NCBI RefSeq assembly: GCF_007954425.1
Contig: NZ_CP042345.1
Span: 992,001-1,056,000 of the forward strand
Length of the DNA: 64,000 bases
Reading direction: 5' to 3'
DNA from: Novosphingobium ginsenosidimutans
GTDB lineage: Bacteria > Pseudomonadota > Alphaproteobacteria > Sphingomonadales > Sphingomonadaceae
Part shown: one piece after another, positions 25,662-34,815 of the stretch
How the letters are laid out: every line of letters begins with the position of its first letter
Numbering within the stretch: the first letter of the stretch is position 1
Position numbers and translations under genes: made by a program
Notes under the pieces: generated by a model
Told to the model about the DNA's origin: nothing
The model's input: only the letters and a program-made list of their open reading frames with translations
Databases searched by the model: none

Positions 25662-26645
25662 TTAGCCGGCCAGGGCCTCCATCGTCAGCGCCAGTGAGTG
25701 TTCGCGCGCCGCCGGGTCGTAAGTGGCCCCGGCCACAATGATCTCGTCCGCCCCGGTGCGCTCGACGAAGCGGCCGATCGCGGCGCGGACCGTGGCGGGC
25801 GCGCCAACTGCGCTGGCCTGGCGAACGTGTTCAAGCATGGCCTGGGTGTGCGGCGGCAGGCTCTCGCGATAGCCCGGAATGGGCGGCTTGAGCCGGCCGG
25901 GATTGCCGGTGCGCAGCGCGACGAAGCTCTGGTCCAAGGAGGAGGCAAGCAGCGTCGCCTCGGCATCGCTTTCCGCCGTCAGCACGGTCATCGCGGCCAT
26001 GACATGCGGTTTGCCGAGCGCGGGCGACGGGGTGAAGCGTTCGCGGTAAAGCTTGATCGCGGCGTCGAGGTGATCCGGGGCAAAGTGCGAGGCGAAGGCA
26101 TAGGGCATGCCCAGCGCGGCGGCGAGCGAGGCCCCGAACAGGCTGGAGCCAAGGATCCAGAATTCCAGCGCTGCACCAAAGCCGGGCGTGGCCCGCAGCG
26201 CCAGTTCGGGATCGCCCGTGACGAGCGCGCGCAGCTCGACCACGTCCTGGGGGAAATACTCTGACGCGCGCATCAGGTCCTTGCGCAGCGCCTGGCCAAT
26301 CCGGCTGTCCGCCCCCGGCGCGCGGCCCAGTCCCAGGTCGATCCGCCCTGGAAACAGCGCATCGAGCGTGCCGAACTGCTCGGCAATCACGAAGGGGTTG
26401 TGATTGGGCAGCATGATCCCGCCCGCGCCGATCCGGATCGTGGAGGTGGCATGGCCGATATGGGCCAGGGTCACCGCCGTGGCGCCGCCGGCGATACCGT
26501 CCATGCCGTGATGCTCGGCCACCCAAAAGCGTTTGTAGCCCGCCGCCTCGGCCGCGCGGGCCAGGCTGGCGGCGCTGGTCAGCGCTTCGGAAACGGATCC
26601 GCCTTCGCGGACGGGGATCAGGTCAAGGACGGATAGCGGGGTCAC
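25662..26645 (-). CDS. LLM-class flavin-dependent oxidoreductase
   Basis: 327 residues of the bacterial-luciferase-like family (YhbW/MsnO8-like subgroup). Landmarks are FWVAEHHGMDGIAGGATAV, GAGGIMLPNHNPFVIAEQFGTLDALFPGRIDLGLGRAPGAD split across the TIM barrel, and a C-terminal VGAPATVRAAI segment. It is expected to use FMNH2 supplied by a separate reductase; the substrate is unknown. The start is a GTG overlapping the TPR gene stop (GTGA), so the two are translationally coupled. It is the last gene of a three-gene operon. Confidence 0.88.
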   Translation of the reverse strand: MTPLSVLDLIPVREGGSVSEALTSAASLARAAEAAGYKRFWVAEHHGMDGIAGGATAVTLAHIGHATSTIRIGAGGIMLPNHNPFVIAEQFGTLDALFPGRIDLGLGRAPGADSRIGQALRKDLMRASEYFPQDVVELRALVTGDPELALRATPGFGAALEFWILGSSLFGASLAAALGMPYAFASHFAPDHLDAAIKLYRERFTPSPALGKPHVMAAMTVLTAESDAEATLLASSLDQSFVALRTGNPGRLKPPIPGYRESLPPHTQAMLEHVRQASAVGAPATVRAAIGRFVERTGADEIIVAGATYDPAAREHSLALTMEALAG

Positions 26646-27490
26646 CGGCCGGATGGTGCCGGGTCCGGACCCAACTGGTCAAGATAGGATTGCGCGGTCC
26701 GCGCGGTTTCGCTCCCGGGCGCGGCCTTGACCACCGAGAGCCACGATCGCCGCGCTGCGCCTTCATTGCCGGCGAGGACCGCGATCACCCCGGCCTCCAG
26801 CCCAACTTCCGGGTCGAGCGGCATGAGCTGGGCCGCGACCTGGATCTGCTGCTGCGCCTCGGCCAGTTTGCCCTGGCGGCGCGACAGCGTGGCCGAAAGC
26901 AGCCAACCCTGGCCGTTATCGGCAGCATTGGTGCGCGCGGTCGCCAGCGCCGTTGCCGCATCGCCATCGCGCTTAAGCGCCACCAGCGCGCGGGCGCGGT
27001 CGATCGAGATCTCGCCAGCCAGGCGCGGATCGGCAGCGCCGAGCGCCTCGCCATGGGCCTGGTCAAGCCGCGCCAATGCCGCCTCGGGCTTGCCGGCGGC
27101 GAGCAGGGCGTTGCCCGCCATCCCGCCCAGCCGCGCGCGGTTTGCCGGTTCGTTCGCCGGGGTCAGCTCGCGCGCCTCGGCAAAGGCCGCCTCGGCTTCG
27201 TCCCACTCGCCCTGCGCGGCCAGCGCCATGCCGAGGCACTGGCCCGGCTCGACCCGGGCCGAACCCTTAAGGTCCTTGAGCCACTTTTCAGCATAGGCCT
27301 GGGCCTCGGCCGGATTGCCCGCCAGCAGTTTGCGGCACTGCGCCGCCGGGGTCAGCGGCGCGGGCGGGGCAGCGGCCTCGGCCTTCTTGCGCGGGATCTC
27401 GAGCGGGGCCTGGGGCAGCGAGCCGCCCGCGCCGACGCCGACGCTGGGGCCGACCTGGGCGATGAGAGGCAGCAGTAGGGAAAGGATCAT
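26642..27490 (-). CDS. TPR-repeat protein, probably exported
   Basis: 282 residues from MILSLLLPLIAQVG, a short hydrophobic leader; the longer ORF start runs antisense into the upstream gene. Several degenerate tetratricopeptide units follow from about residue 65 to 270 (for example GEWDEAEAAFAEARELTPAN and GNEGAARRSWLSVVKAAPGS). The ATG overlaps the hydrolase stop (ATGA) and the next gene overlaps its own stop. A protein-interaction role in the envelope is the most that can be said. Confidence 0.75.
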   Translation of the reverse strand: MILSLLLPLIAQVGPSVGVGAGGSLPQAPLEIPRKKAEAAAPPAPLTPAAQCRKLLAGNPAEAQAYAEKWLKDLKGSARVEPGQCLGMALAAQGEWDEAEAAFAEARELTPANEPANRARLGGMAGNALLAAGKPEAALARLDQAHGEALGAADPRLAGEISIDRARALVALKRDGDAATALATARTNAADNGQGWLLSATLSRRQGKLAEAQQQIQVAAQLMPLDPEVGLEAGVIAVLAGNEGAARRSWLSVVKAAPGSETARTAQSYLDQLGPDPAPSGR

Positions 27491-28218
27491 GGCAGCTCCG
27501 CAATCACCCGCAGCAACAGCGCGATATCGCCATCGCGGCTCAGGCGGTGATCGCCGTCCTTGATCAGGGTGACCTGAACATCGTCCGAATGGAGCTGCTC
27601 GGCCAGGCGGAGCGACAATTCCCACGGCACGTCGGGATCACGCTGGCCGTGGAGCAAGCGGACCGGGCAAGCGAGCGCAATCTCGGTATCGAGCAGCAGG
27701 TTGGCTTGGCCATCAGCCCAAAAGCCCGGGAAAGTCGGGGTTGGTTGCGGGCCATAAGCGTTTTCTTCGAGCACGGTTTCGCCCGCCAACAGTTCGGACT
27801 GCTGCTCGTCGCTGAAGCCCCAAGCGGTAAAGTCCGGCGCGGCGGCAATGCCGACCAGCCCGGCCAGCCGCTCGCCCAGCGCGAGACCAACCAGCAGCAT
27901 CAGCCAGCCGCCCATCGAGGAACCGATCAGCACCACCGGGCCGTCCACATGGGCCGCGATCAGCGCCAGCACCTCGTCGCGCCACCTGCTCAGGGTGCCA
28001 TCGGCAAAGTCGCCGTCGCTCTGCCCGCAGCCCGAGTAATCGAGCAGCAGGCAAGCCCGCCCCTGCGCAGCTGCCCAGTCAAACACGGCGGTCGCCTTGC
28101 CGCCGGCCATGTCGGACATGTAGCCGGGCAGGAACACCAGGGTCGGGCCGGTCCCGGCGGTGTGGCGAAAGGCGATGCGGGTGCCGCCGGGCAGGGCGTG
28201 AAAGCGCGGTTCGGTCAT
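27487..28218 (-). CDS. Alpha/beta hydrolase, ABHD10-like
   Basis: 243 residues from MTEPRF, preceded by AGGAGGGGGG. The triad is visible: Ser in GSSMGG, Asp in GQRDPDVPW and His in KDGDHRLS. The FLPGYMSDMAGGKA oxyanion region and LLLDYSGCGQSDG match ABHD10-type serine esterases/acyl-protein thioesterases. It is the first gene of the operon with the TPR and luciferase-like genes and is divergent from the PhoD gene across 74 bases. Confidence 0.85.
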   Translation of the reverse strand: MTEPRFHALPGGTRIAFRHTAGTGPTLVFLPGYMSDMAGGKATAVFDWAAAQGRACLLLDYSGCGQSDGDFADGTLSRWRDEVLALIAAHVDGPVVLIGSSMGGWLMLLVGLALGERLAGLVGIAAAPDFTAWGFSDEQQSELLAGETVLEENAYGPQPTPTFPGFWADGQANLLLDTEIALACPVRLLHGQRDPDVPWELSLRLAEQLHSDDVQVTLIKDGDHRLSRDGDIALLLRVIAELP

Positions 28219-28292
28219 GTCCCCCCTCCTGCGCCATTGCCCCGTCACAATTCAAGGCTAGTGTGCCGGCAAAGAGGATGAGGGAGATACCG

Positions 28293-29945
28293 ATGCTGCC
28301 ACCGCCGCCCCAGGCACCGCTACTTGCCGCCAACCGCCGGAGCGCCCTGAAGCTGGGGCTGCTCGGCTTTGCCGGGATAGGGGCCGGGATCGGCGCGCCG
28401 GCGCTGGCGCAGGTGAACAAGGGTTTCACCCACTGTGTCGCCAGCGGCGAGCCCGGACCGGATCAGGTGCTGCTGTGGACCCGCTATGCCAGCGCGGAGG
28501 AAACGCCGCTCAAGTGGGAGCTGGCCGAAGATGCCGATTTCACCCGGATCGTCGTTCAGGGCGATGCCGCCGCCTCCCCCGCCAACGATTGCTGTGCCCG
28601 GGCCTGGGCCAAGGGGCTGAAGCCGGGGCGCTGGTACTTCTACCGCTTCGTCGCCCCCGATGGTGAGAAGTCCCCGGTCGGCCGCACGAAGACGCTGCCG
28701 GTTGGCAAGGTCGACAAGTTCCGGATCGCAGTCTTTTCGTGCTCGAACTTCGGCTTCGGCTGGTTCAACGCCTATGGCCATGCAGCTGAAGCGGGCGATT
28801 TCGACCTGGTCCTGCACCTGGGCGACTATTTCTATGAATATGCCCGCGGCACCTATCCCGATGCCAAGGAGGGTCTGGCCGAGCGGCTGCTCCCCATCGA
28901 CGAGGCAGTGACCCTGGCCGGCTATCGTGAGCGGTTTTCGACCTATCGCAACGATCCCGACCTGCAGCGGCTGCACCAGCTCTATCCGGTGATCTCCATG
29001 TGGGACGATCACGAGGTGGCGAACGACGCCTGGAAGGATGGCGCCGAAAACCACCAGCCCGATAAGGAAGGCCCCTATGCCGTGCGCGAGAGCGTGGCCG
29101 AGAAGGCTTACCGCGAATGGCTGCCGGTATCCGAAGCCTATTGGGCGCAGTACGAGATCGGCAAGCTCGCCACGCTGTTCCGGCTCGAGACCCGGCACCT
29201 GGCGCGCGACAAGCCGTTTGACCTTGGCGACCTGATGAAGGGCAAGCGCGGGCCCGAGCTGGAAGCAGCGCTGGCGGCCTTCCGCGATGGTGCCTGGCGC
29301 GATCCCAATCGCACCCTGATGGGCGCCGAGCAGGAGGCCTGGCTGACCAAGGGCCTGAAGGGCTCGGCCAAGGCGGGCAAGCCCTGGCAGGTGCTGGCCC
29401 AGCAGATCATCATGGGCCAGTTCGGCTTCGGCAAGGACCTGATCGCCGGCATGACCAAGGATGTCGATGCGGGCATGCGGGCCCGGATCCTCGCCGCCAA
29501 TCGCGCCCAGCAGAGCGGCATCCCCTATGCGATGGACATGTGGTCGGGCTATCCGGCGGCGCGCGAGCGGCTTTACCAGTCGGCGCTCGATGCCAATGCC
29601 AACCTGCTGGTCCTGGCCGGTGACAGCCACAACGCCTGGGCCTTTGACCATACCCACCAGAACGAACGCGTCGGCGTCGAAATGGCCGGGCAGAGCGTGA
29701 CCTCGCCGGGGTACGAGCACTACCTCGGTTGGATCAAGCCCGATGCCCTGGCGCAGGATGTGATGGCAGCCAGCCCGGCGCTGAAGTGGTGCGACACCAG
29801 CCAGCGTGGCTACCTGGCGGTCGAGCTGACCCCCAAGGCGGCGACTGGCGAATATCGCTTCCTCTCGACCGTGCGCCAGAAATCGACCGCGCTGGCCGGG
29901 ACCAAGCGGATGACCGTGCTGGCGGGGCAGCGCAAGTTCAGCTGA
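28293..29945 (+). CDS. PhoD-family alkaline phosphatase/phosphodiesterase
   Basis: 550 residues from the ATG at 28293 (AGGGAG 7 bases upstream; GTG 28263 and ATG 28278 are less well placed). A twin-arginine signal NRRSALKLGLLG near residues 14-26 ends at PALAQ. PhoD motifs: SCSNFGFGWFNAYG, HLGDYFYEYA, MWDDHEVANDAW and LAGDSHNAW, which provide Fe/Ca ligands in the family. The enzyme should release phosphate from periplasmic phosphomono- or diesters. It converges on the M48 gene with 4 bases between the stops. No Pho box was recognised. Confidence 0.92.
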   Translation: MLPPPPQAPLLAANRRSALKLGLLGFAGIGAGIGAPALAQVNKGFTHCVASGEPGPDQVLLWTRYASAEETPLKWELAEDADFTRIVVQGDAAASPANDCCARAWAKGLKPGRWYFYRFVAPDGEKSPVGRTKTLPVGKVDKFRIAVFSCSNFGFGWFNAYGHAAEAGDFDLVLHLGDYFYEYARGTYPDAKEGLAERLLPIDEAVTLAGYRERFSTYRNDPDLQRLHQLYPVISMWDDHEVANDAWKDGAENHQPDKEGPYAVRESVAEKAYREWLPVSEAYWAQYEIGKLATLFRLETRHLARDKPFDLGDLMKGKRGPELEAALAAFRDGAWRDPNRTLMGAEQEAWLTKGLKGSAKAGKPWQVLAQQIIMGQFGFGKDLIAGMTKDVDAGMRARILAANRAQQSGIPYAMDMWSGYPAARERLYQSALDANANLLVLAGDSHNAWAFDHTHQNERVGVEMAGQSVTSPGYEHYLGWIKPDALAQDVMAASPALKWCDTSQRGYLAVELTPKAATGEYRFLSTVRQKSTALAGTKRMTVLAGQRKFS

Positions 29946-29949
29946 CCAG

Positions 29950-31023
29950 CTAGTCCGGCCAGCCGAGCGACCATTCCTTGGCCTTGGTGTCCTGCTTGCA
30001 GGCCGTCTTCAACGCGGTGAACTGCGCGGGCGTCAGGGCCGGGCGATAGGCCTTGCCCGGCTGGACCGCCTTGGCAAAGGCCTGCTCGCGCTCGCCCGAA
30101 TCCGGGTGGCTGTTAAGGTAGGACAGCTGCTTGTTCCCGGCGGTCGGATCCAGCTTGCGCAGCCGCCCGAAGAAGGCCGCTGTCGCCGCCGGGGAGATAT
30201 CCGCCTTGGCCAGCCGCATCCGCGAATATTCGTCAGCCTCACGCTCGGCCTCGCGCGAGTAGCCCATCGCCGCCACCCCGCCGAGCGTCCCGCCGATATC
30301 GCTGTTGGCCCCGCTGAGCAGGATCGACAGGCCGAACTGGCGCAGCAGCGCCTGCATCACGTGGCGCTTGCGGACATGGCCAACCTCGTGCGCGAGGACC
30401 CCGGCCAGCTCGTCAGGCGACTTGGCTTCCTGCACCAGCTTGTCGAACAGCAGCACCCGCCCGCCGGGCAGGGCGACGGCATTGACCATGTCGATCTTGG
30501 CCAGCTGGACCGTGATCGGGCTCTTCCCATCATCGACATCGCGGGTCAGCGCGGCCAGGGCGGCGTCACCTTCCGGGGTCGAACAGGTGAACTGCTCAAG
30601 ATCGCCGACCAGCGCCGAACCGATCCGCTGCTCCCAGCTTTCCGGCACCATCGGCCCGAGCCAGCTTGGCGCGGTCATCACCGCCGCGACCGCCGCAGCG
30701 CTGACCAGGCCGAGCACCACGCTGGCCCGAACCAGTCCGAAGCGATCAATCCAGCCGCCGTATTTGCCGCCCTGCGGCATTCGCTCAAGCACTGCGGGCG
30801 CGGCATCGACGGGGACAAGCAACCGCCAGCCGGGCTGGTCGCGGTGGCCATAGACCAGCCGGTCACCGCGATGCTCGTTGAAGGTCAGCGCGGCCAAGGG
30901 GATCACTTCCGCCGCGCCTTCGGCCCGCACGATCTCCAGCCCCGCCGCCTGCCAGCGCAGCGTCACGGGGTGGCGGATCGCGCTGGTCCCGTCGAACAGG
31001 TCGGCAGCGGCGCTGTCCGCCAT
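29950..31023 (-). CDS. M48-family membrane metalloprotease
   Basis: 357 residues. An N-terminal ~95-residue beta-rich domain precedes a transmembrane helix (~96-118) and a zinc protease domain with HEVGH at 212-216 and the distal REAEREADEYS glutamate. This layout is that of sphingomonad/rhizobial M48 proteins related to BepA/LoiP quality-control proteases. Its start is 2 bases after the YjgN stop, so the two are one operon. A partnership between YjgN and M48 proteases is frequently seen in gene order. Confidence 0.9.
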   Translation of the reverse strand: MADSAAADLFDGTSAIRHPVTLRWQAAGLEIVRAEGAAEVIPLAALTFNEHRGDRLVYGHRDQPGWRLLVPVDAAPAVLERMPQGGKYGGWIDRFGLVRASVVLGLVSAAAVAAVMTAPSWLGPMVPESWEQRIGSALVGDLEQFTCSTPEGDAALAALTRDVDDGKSPITVQLAKIDMVNAVALPGGRVLLFDKLVQEAKSPDELAGVLAHEVGHVRKRHVMQALLRQFGLSILLSGANSDIGGTLGGVAAMGYSREAEREADEYSRMRLAKADISPAATAAFFGRLRKLDPTAGNKQLSYLNSHPDSGEREQAFAKAVQPGKAYRPALTPAQFTALKTACKQDTKAKEWSLGWPD

Positions 31024-31025
31024 CG

Positions 31026-32099
31026 TCAGATGGCCCCCATGTCAAAGGCGTCGAGCAGCCCTTCGCCTTCGCGCAGCTCCTTGGTGGTCGACTGGGTCAG
31101 GTGATCGACCTCGACATAACCGAAAGCGTGGAGGTGACGCACCCCGAACGACCAGTGACGATAGGCCAGGAAAATCGTGCCGATCCCCAGCGTCAGCACC
31201 ACCAGCGCGACATCGCCGAGGAACAGCTTGAGCCAGTCCCTGGTCGATGCGGTGAAGCCGAAGCTCAAGGTGTGGAGGCTGGTCGCTTCGACCATCTGGC
31301 GGAAAAACTTGGCATAGTAGGCCAGTACGACCAGGCCAAAGATGAAGTAGAAGCCGAACACGGCGACCAGGCCCGCCATGAACGAGCCAATACCGCCAGC
31401 GCCGCTAGTGGCACCGCCGGCCATGGCAATCGGCACGACCACCACGACCGCTGCGATCATCGCTAGGAACGGCGCGGCATAGCACAGCAGGAAGCGGCCC
31501 ATCAGCCCCTCGACCCGGCCGGCTGCTTCGAACTTGTAGGGGCCGAAGCTCATCGCCCGCCAGCGCTCGTTCCACAGCGAGACCATTGACCAGGGGATCA
31601 GCAGGCCCAGCGCGATGGTGCCGACGAAATTCTTCCACATATAGGACACGCCATAGCCCATCCCCGGATCGTCGCTGCCGCCGCGAATCCCGCGCCAATA
31701 GGTCCGCGCCAGGCGATAGCGCAGCGCGCGGAACCGGGCGACACCGACCAGCCAGTAGACCAGGATGAAGAAGCCGACGCCCAGCACCCCGGCGGTCAGG
31801 GCATCACCGTTGAGCACCAGCCGCTGGATCAGAAAGTTGAAGCCGATCAGCGGCAAGCCGATCAGCAAGAACACCATCACGGCACCCTTGAACAGTTCCA
31901 TCCCCGTCCCGGCCCATTCGAACCGATCATCGATAAAGCGGGTGCGTGACCACAGATAACGCCGGGTCCGCGCCGTCGCCCAGAAGCGGTAGATGCCCAG
32001 CGTGACGATCGTCAGCAGCAGATTGGTAAAGGCAATCGGCGCATATTCCTGCCAGGTGCCGTGGAATTCAAAGGCCTTATCGGCACTCTCGTCAGTCAT
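31026..32099 (-). CDS. YjgN-family (DUF898) membrane protein
   Basis: 357 residues, starting at the ATG 32099 that has AAGGGGG six bases upstream rather than the ATG at 32105. It contains two DUF898-like units, each with LTIVTLGIYRFWATARTRRYLW-type or LLIPWSMVSLWNERWRAMSFG-type segments and several membrane helices. The molecular function of the family is unknown. It is the first gene of a two-gene operon with the M48 protease. Confidence 0.88.
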   Translation of the reverse strand: MTDESADKAFEFHGTWQEYAPIAFTNLLLTIVTLGIYRFWATARTRRYLWSRTRFIDDRFEWAGTGMELFKGAVMVFLLIGLPLIGFNFLIQRLVLNGDALTAGVLGVGFFILVYWLVGVARFRALRYRLARTYWRGIRGGSDDPGMGYGVSYMWKNFVGTIALGLLIPWSMVSLWNERWRAMSFGPYKFEAAGRVEGLMGRFLLCYAAPFLAMIAAVVVVVPIAMAGGATSGAGGIGSFMAGLVAVFGFYFIFGLVVLAYYAKFFRQMVEATSLHTLSFGFTASTRDWLKLFLGDVALVVLTLGIGTIFLAYRHWSFGVRHLHAFGYVEVDHLTQSTTKELREGEGLLDAFDMGAI

Positions 32100-32222
32100 G
32101 CGCATCCCCCTTGCAGATCAAGCCATGAAAGGAACCCATTGTCACGCAAAGGTAAAGCCCAAAGTTGCGACCGGCTTGTGCAGCAACTGGACAGTAACCC
32201 CTGACCTGCTAAAAGCGCGGCC

Positions 32223-32294
32223 ATGGTTCTGCGGATCGCCCTGACCCTGACTACTACCACCCCGGCTGGCCGGGGGCGGAGCGCGTTGGCCTAA
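32223..32294 (+). CDS. Threonine-rich leader peptide upstream of thrS
   Basis: A 23-codon ORF, too short for routine gene finding: [14 protein letters not shown] then a basic tail and TAA. Five of six consecutive codons (32244-32261) specify Thr. It ends 133 bases before thrS. Such codon runs are the hallmark of ribosome-mediated attenuation, where shortage of charged tRNA-Thr stalls the leader ribosome and favours expression of the synthetase. The Shine-Dalgarno is poor (AAAAGCG). The rest of the 322-base gap (32106-32427) holds the hairpins described next and divergent promoters I cannot place exactly. Confidence 0.65.
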   Translation: MVLRIALTLTTTTPAGRGRSALA

Positions 32295-32316
32295 GGCTGA
32301 ACGCTGCCCCGCCGTC

Positions 32317-32351
32317 CGGTTTCGGGCGGCTGGTGTCTCCTCCCGAAATCG
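32317..32351 (+). terminator. Candidate attenuator hairpin between the Thr leader and thrS
   Basis: A 10-bp stem (CGGTTTCGGG at 32317-32326 with CCCGAAATCG at 32342-32351, one G-U) has a 15-base loop and is followed by TCCTTTCC, a weak pyrimidine tract. A second possible hairpin, GCCG (32311-32314) with CGGC (32327-32330), uses overlapping bases, so the two are mutually exclusive as in terminator/antiterminator pairs. The weak T-tract leaves room for a translational rather than a transcriptional switch. Confidence 0.45.
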
Positions 32352-32427
32352 TCCTTTCCGACACCGCCCCTTTGCGGAGCGCCCCGGCTTGTGCCAAAGC
32401 GCCCGCAAATCAGACGAGTGCCTTGCA

Positions 32428-34419
32428 ATGTCCGAACTGCTCAAGATCAGCCTGCCCGATGGTTCCGTGCGCGAAATGCCGCTCGGCTCGACCCCGGCCG
32501 ATGTCGCCGCGGCGATTGGGCCGGGCCTCGCCAAGGCGGCGCTGGCCGCCAAGGTCGATGGCGAGCTGGTTGACCTGACCCGGCCCTTCACGGCCGATGC
32601 CCAGCTCGCGCTGGTGACTTCGCGCGACGAGGCCGAGGCGCTCGACCTGGCGCGGCATGACTATGCCCACGTCCTGGCTGAAGCGGTCCAGGCGCTGTTC
32701 CCGGGCACGCAGATCACGTTCGGCCCCAGCACCGACGATGGCTTCTATTACGATTTCGCCCCGAAAGATCGCCCCTTTACCGAGGAAGACCTGCCGGCGA
32801 TCGAGGCCGAAATGCGCAAGATCATCCAGGCCGACAAGCCGCTGCGCCGCGAGGTCTGGAGCCGCGAACAGCTGATCAGCCGCTGGAAGCAGCAGGGCGA
32901 AAGCTTCAAGGCCGAATGGGCCGCCGAACTGCCGGGTGATGAACCGCTGACGGTTTACTGGTCGGGCGATGACTGGCTCGACATGTGCCGCGGACCGCAC
33001 CTGCCCTCCACCGGCAAGCTTGATGCCCAGGCCTTCAAGCTGACGCGCGTGTCGGGCGCCTATTGGCGCGGCGATCAGAACAACGCGATGCTGAGCCGGA
33101 TCTACGGCACCGGCTGGCTGAACAAGAAGCAGCTCGATGCCCACCTGACCCGGCTGGAAGAAGCCGCCAAGCGCGATCACCGCAAGCTGGGCGGGGAGAT
33201 GGACCTGTTCCACCTCCAGCAGGAAGCCCACGGTTCGGTCTTCTGGCATCCCAAGGGCTACCTGATCTGGCGCGAGTTGGAAGCCTATATGCGCCGCGCG
33301 ATTGACGGTGCGGGCTACCGCGAGGTCAAGACCCCGCAGGTGATGGACGCGCGCCAGTGGGAGCAGTCCGGCCACTGGGGCAAGTACCGCGAGAACATGT
33401 TCGTGATCCCCGACGAGGTGCCGAACACCGAAGACGAAGGCCCGGTGATCTCGGGCGAGGCCGACTGGATGGCCTTGAAGCCAATGAACTGCCCGGCCCA
33501 CGTCCTGATCTTCCGCCAGGGGATCAAGAGCTACCGCGACCTGCCGCTGCGGATCTACGAGAACGGCTGCTGCCACCGCAACGAACCGCACGGCGCGCTG
33601 CACGGGCTGATGCGGGTGCGTCAGTTCACCCAGGACGACGCCCATATCTTCTGCCGCGAAGACCAGATCGTGGCCGAAGTGCGCGCCTTCTGTGAACTGG
33701 CTGACCGGGTCTACAAGGACTTCGGCTTCACCTATTCGATCAAGCTGGCGCTGCGCCCCGAAAAGCGCTTCGGCAGCGATGCCGATTGGGACAAGGCCGA
33801 GAACGAGCTGCGCAACGCCGTGATCGAGGCGGGCCTGGCGACCGAAGAATACGGCTGGGAAGAGCTGCCAGGCGAAGGTGCGTTCTATGCCCCCAAGCTC
33901 GAATGGCACCTGACCGATGCGATCGGCCGGACCTGGCAGGTCGGCACGATCCAGTCCGACCGCGTTCTGCCCGAACGGCTGGATGCGAGTTACATCGGCG
34001 AGGACGGCGAAAAGCACCGCCCGGTCATGCTGCACCGCGCGATCTTCGGTTCCTACGAGCGCTTCATCGGGATCCTGATCGAGCACTTCGCCGGCAAGCT
34101 GCCGGTCTGGCTCGCCCCGGTACAGGCCGTGGTGGCGACGATCGTCTCCGACGCCGATGGCTATGCCGCCGACGTTGCCGAACAGCTCAAGGCCGCGGGC
34201 ATCCGGACCGAGACCGACTGCCGCAACGAGAAGATCAACTACAAGGTCCGCGAACACTCGCTGCAGAAGGTCCCGCACCTGCTGGTGGTCGGCAAGCGCG
34301 AGGCCGAGGAAGGCACGGTCGCCGTCCGCACCCTGGGCGCCGAACACCAGAAGGTCATGCCGCTGGCCGAGGCGATCGCCATGCTGAAGGCTGAAGCCAC
34401 CCCGCCGGATCGGCGCTGA
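32428..34419 (+). CDS. thrS: Threonyl-tRNA synthetase
   Basis: 663 residues starting at [12 protein letters not shown], the normal ThrRS N-terminus. An N-terminal TGS domain (1-60) is followed by the editing domain with [12 protein letters not shown] (the HxxxH-type editing site) and RGPHLPSTG. The class II catalytic core has [13 protein letters not shown] (zinc Cys) and the motif 2 region [24 protein letters not shown]. The C-terminal anticodon-binding domain ends the protein. It charges tRNA-Thr and is probably controlled by the Thr-rich leader upstream. A 115-residue membrane protein gene follows after 29 bases. Confidence 0.97.
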   Translation: MSELLKISLPDGSVREMPLGSTPADVAAAIGPGLAKAALAAKVDGELVDLTRPFTADAQLALVTSRDEAEALDLARHDYAHVLAEAVQALFPGTQITFGPSTDDGFYYDFAPKDRPFTEEDLPAIEAEMRKIIQADKPLRREVWSREQLISRWKQQGESFKAEWAAELPGDEPLTVYWSGDDWLDMCRGPHLPSTGKLDAQAFKLTRVSGAYWRGDQNNAMLSRIYGTGWLNKKQLDAHLTRLEEAAKRDHRKLGGEMDLFHLQQEAHGSVFWHPKGYLIWRELEAYMRRAIDGAGYREVKTPQVMDARQWEQSGHWGKYRENMFVIPDEVPNTEDEGPVISGEADWMALKPMNCPAHVLIFRQGIKSYRDLPLRIYENGCCHRNEPHGALHGLMRVRQFTQDDAHIFCREDQIVAEVRAFCELADRVYKDFGFTYSIKLALRPEKRFGSDADWDKAENELRNAVIEAGLATEEYGWEELPGEGAFYAPKLEWHLTDAIGRTWQVGTIQSDRVLPERLDASYIGEDGEKHRPVMLHRAIFGSYERFIGILIEHFAGKLPVWLAPVQAVVATIVSDADGYAADVAEQLKAAGIRTETDCRNEKINYKVREHSLQKVPHLLVVGKREAEEGTVAVRTLGAEHQKVMPLAEAIAMLKAEATPPDRR

Positions 34420-34448
34420 GGCTTGCGGCGGAGCGCGGGAGACAGACA

Positions 34449-34796
34449 ATGAACCTGATGATCAAGCTGTCCCTCGCGCTCAATATCCTGGTTCTGGTCC
34501 CAGTCTGCGGCAGTCTGCTGACCGGGGCAGGCTGGACCTTGGCCGCTTATGGACCGGCCAGTCCGGCGCGGGGTATCCTGCTATCGATCTATCTCGCAAT
34601 CCTGGTCGTTTCAGTCGGCCTGCTGTTCAAGCCGGTACCGGCGATGGTGGCGGCGCTGCTGATCGTGCAGATCGTTTACAAGGTGACCACGCCGTTCACA
34701 GTTGGCACAATCGCCAATCCGGTGGTGCTGAGCAACCTGGCCATCGCCGCCGTCCATGCGGCGACGGTGGCGACAATATTTCAGGCCAAGAGCTAG
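34449..34796 (+). CDS. Small four-helix membrane protein
   Basis: 115 residues, almost entirely four hydrophobic helices (about 5-25, 38-60, 62-82 and 90-112). GGGAG lies 9 bases before the ATG. I do not recognise a family. It lies on the same strand between thrS and a TSUP transporter and may be co-transcribed with either. Confidence 0.65.
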   Translation: MNLMIKLSLALNILVLVPVCGSLLTGAGWTLAAYGPASPARGILLSIYLAILVVSVGLLFKPVPAMVAALLIVQIVYKVTTPFTVGTIANPVVLSNLAIAAVHAATVATIFQAKS

Positions 34797-34815
34797 CCGG
34801 ACTGAGGGGAAGCAG

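Noticed and set aside
22598..25741. 1047-codon plus-strand ORF opposite the NAD-GDH gene
   Set aside because: It is the mirror of a highly conserved dehydrogenase, rich in Arg, Gln, His and Gly as expected of antisense GC-rich frames, with no recognisable domain.
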